In this document: piece by piece, positions 62,866-64,000 of the stretch
Layout of the letters: every line of letters begins with the position of its first letter
Numbering within the stretch: the first letter of the stretch is position 1
From: Arenicola marina
Taxonomy: Eukaryota > Annelida > Polychaeta > Arenicolidae
Reading direction: 5' to 3'
NCBI GenBank assembly: GCA_964019135.1
Contig: OZ025256.1
Coordinates: 35,250,035 to 35,314,034 of the forward strand
Length of the DNA: 64,000 bases
Notes under the pieces: model-generated
The model's input: only the letters and a program-made list of their open reading frames with translations
Told to the model about the DNA's origin: nothing
The model's database searches: none
Program-made: the position numbers and the translations under genes

Positions 62866-64000
62866 TGGTGGACTGGTGTAATGGCTGACCCACTGGTGGA
62901 CTGGTGTAATGGCTGTCCCACTGGTGGACTAGTGTAATGGCTGTCCTACTGGTGGACTGGTGTAATGGCTGTCCAACTGGTGGACTAGTGTAATGGCTGA
63001 CCCACTGGTGGACTGGTGTAATGGCTGTCCCACTGGTGGGCTGCTTTAAAAGCTATCCCACTGGGGGACTGGTGTAATGGCTGTCCCACTGGTGGACTGG
63101 TGTAATGGCTGTCCCACTGGTGGACTGGTGTCATGTCTGTCCCACTGGTGGACTGGTGTACTGGCTGACCAACTGGTAGACTGGTGTAATCGCTGTCCCA
63201 CTGGTGGATTAGTGTAATGGCTGTCTTACTGGTGGACTGGTGTAATGGCTGTCCCACTGGTGGACTAGTGTAATGGCCGTCCTACTGGTGGACTGGTGTA
63301 ATGGCTGTCCAACGGGTGGACTAGTGTAATGGCTGACCCACTGGTGGACTGGTGTAGCTGTCCCACTGGTGGACTGGTGTAATGGCTGTCCCACTGGTGG
63401 ACTAGTGTAATGGCTGACCCACGGGTGGACTGGTGTAATGGCTGTCCCACTGGTGGGCTGATGTAATGGCTGACCCACTGGTGGACTAGTGTAATGGCTG
63501 TCCCACTGGTGGACTGGTGTAATGGCTGTCCCACTGGTGGACTGGTGTAATGGCTGTCCCACTGGTGGGCTGCTTTAATAGCTATTCCACTGATGGACTG
63601 GTGTAATGGCTGTCCCACTGGTGGACTGGTGTAATGGCTGTCCTACTGGTGGACTGGTGTAATGGCTGTCCAACTGGTGGACTGGTGTAATGGCTGTCCC
63701 ACTGGTGGATTAGTGTAATGGCTGACCCACTGGTGGACTGGTGTAATGGCTGTCCCACTGGTGGACTGCTTTAATAGCTATCCCATTGGGGGACTGGTGT
63801 AATGGCTGTCCCACTGGTGGACTGCTGCAATGGCTGTCCCCCTGGTGGACTGGTGTAATGGCTGACCTACTGGTGGACTGGTGTAATGGATGTCCCACCG
63901 GTGGACTGGTGTAATAGCTGTCCCACTGGTGGACTGGTATAATGGTTGTCCCACTGGTATAGTGGTGTAATGGCTGTCCCATTGGTGGACTGGTGTAATG
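60680..64000. repeat. 2,199-bp tandem duplication, second copy cut by the window end
   Basis: The series from about 60680 is repeated from about 62879 at offset 2,199. Examples are the CTGCTTTAAAAGC unit near 60842 and 63041 and the GTGGATTAGTG unit near 61506 and 63705. The second copy is still matching at base 64000. Together with the 1,782-bp event this makes the right edge the most recently amplified part that can be seen. Confidence 0.85.

Larger units (their letters stand above)
8449..64000. repeat. Array 3: 28-bp satellite of at least 55.5 kb with nested higher-order repeats
   Basis: One continuous head-to-tail array runs off the right edge; 55.5 kb divided by 28 gives about 1,980 units. 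A clean unit is 8486-8513 (core GTAATGGCTGTCCCACTGG, then TGGACTG). The consensus has no CpG. Recurrent unit types are: GCTGACCCAC; GGACTAGTG; a 25-bp unit with ATG deleted (GTGTAGCTGTCCC); a 27-bp unit (GACCCAGGGTGG); GTGTCATG; GTGTAAGGG; CACGGGTGG; and a divergent type GGGCTGCTTTAATAGCTAT. These occur in fixed orders, which defines the higher-order repeats. On the minus strand the consensus has no stop in any frame; on the plus strand every unit has TAA. No unrelated insertion was seen from 8449 to 64000. Confidence 0.98.

Noticed and set aside
8332..63982. Over two hundred overlapping minus-strand open frames encoding HQWDSHYTSPPVG-type repeats, as protein-coding genes
   Set aside because: They exist in all three frames at once because the 28-bp unit lacks minus-strand stops. 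Almost all start at GTG rather than ATG, they stop wherever a common variant unit occurs, and they have no flanking gene signals. They are a consequence of the repeat.
1..64000. CRISPR array
   Set aside because: Units abut head to tail with no unique spacers, monomers vary freely, and no cas-like gene is present.
8449..64000. CENP-B box or alpha-satellite identity
   Set aside because: I found no match to the conserved CENP-B box positions, and the 28-bp unit is far from the 171-bp alpha monomer. Centromeric function cannot be claimed from sequence alone.

Overview
This window is almost entirely tandem-repeat (satellite/minisatellite) DNA of a eukaryote, probably an animal. I see no gene I can name, no rRNA or tRNA gene and no bacterial operon structure. 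The eukaryotic call rests on the long arrays with short monomers, on higher-order repeat structure, and on a small fragment that looks like the 3' end of a non-LTR retrotransposon (7432-7567: AATAAA signal and a short repeated TGAATC-type tail on the minus strand). The species cannot be read from the sequence.

Layout, left to right. (1) 1-4550: array 1, a 28-bp AT-rich monomer (core ACTAATCCGCTAACGTAG). It is interrupted at 2263-2390 by a non-repetitive element of about 125 bp and ended at 4551-4680 by a second, nearly identical copy of that element. (2) 4681-5067: about 390 bp of single-copy DNA, GC-rich in its right half. (3) 5079-8021: array 2, a 34-bp monomer (core GTGCTAGGGTCACCCTC), interrupted by the retrotransposon-like fragment. 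(4) 8022-8448: about 430 bp of single-copy DNA with a short ATG-initiated open frame and a strong splice-donor-like GTAAGT. (5) 8449-64000: array 3, an unrelated 28-bp monomer (core GTAATGGCTGTCCCACTGG), about 55.5 kb or roughly 1,980 units, running off the right edge.

Array 3 is the main feature. It is a nested hierarchy: 28-bp units; variant units in fixed order; local duplications of 84, 277, 473, 663, 971, 1,782, 2,199, 2,676 and 2,841 bp; and block repeats of about 4.9, 7.9, 10.9, 11.9 and 15.3 kb. The large offsets add up (11,889 + 2,841 = 14,730; 14,730 + 526 = 15,256), so the history of unequal exchange can partly be reconstructed. The left end is the most heterogeneous and the right part the most homogenised.

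Because the array 3 monomer has no stop codon in any minus-strand frame and 28 is not a multiple of 3, the minus strand holds hundreds of overlapping open frames encoding one 28-residue periodic peptide. I treat these as a by-product of the repeat and not as genes. No pathway or operon can be inferred. Repeat boundaries are good to a few tens of bases; offsets between rare landmark variants were read directly and are exact where stated.
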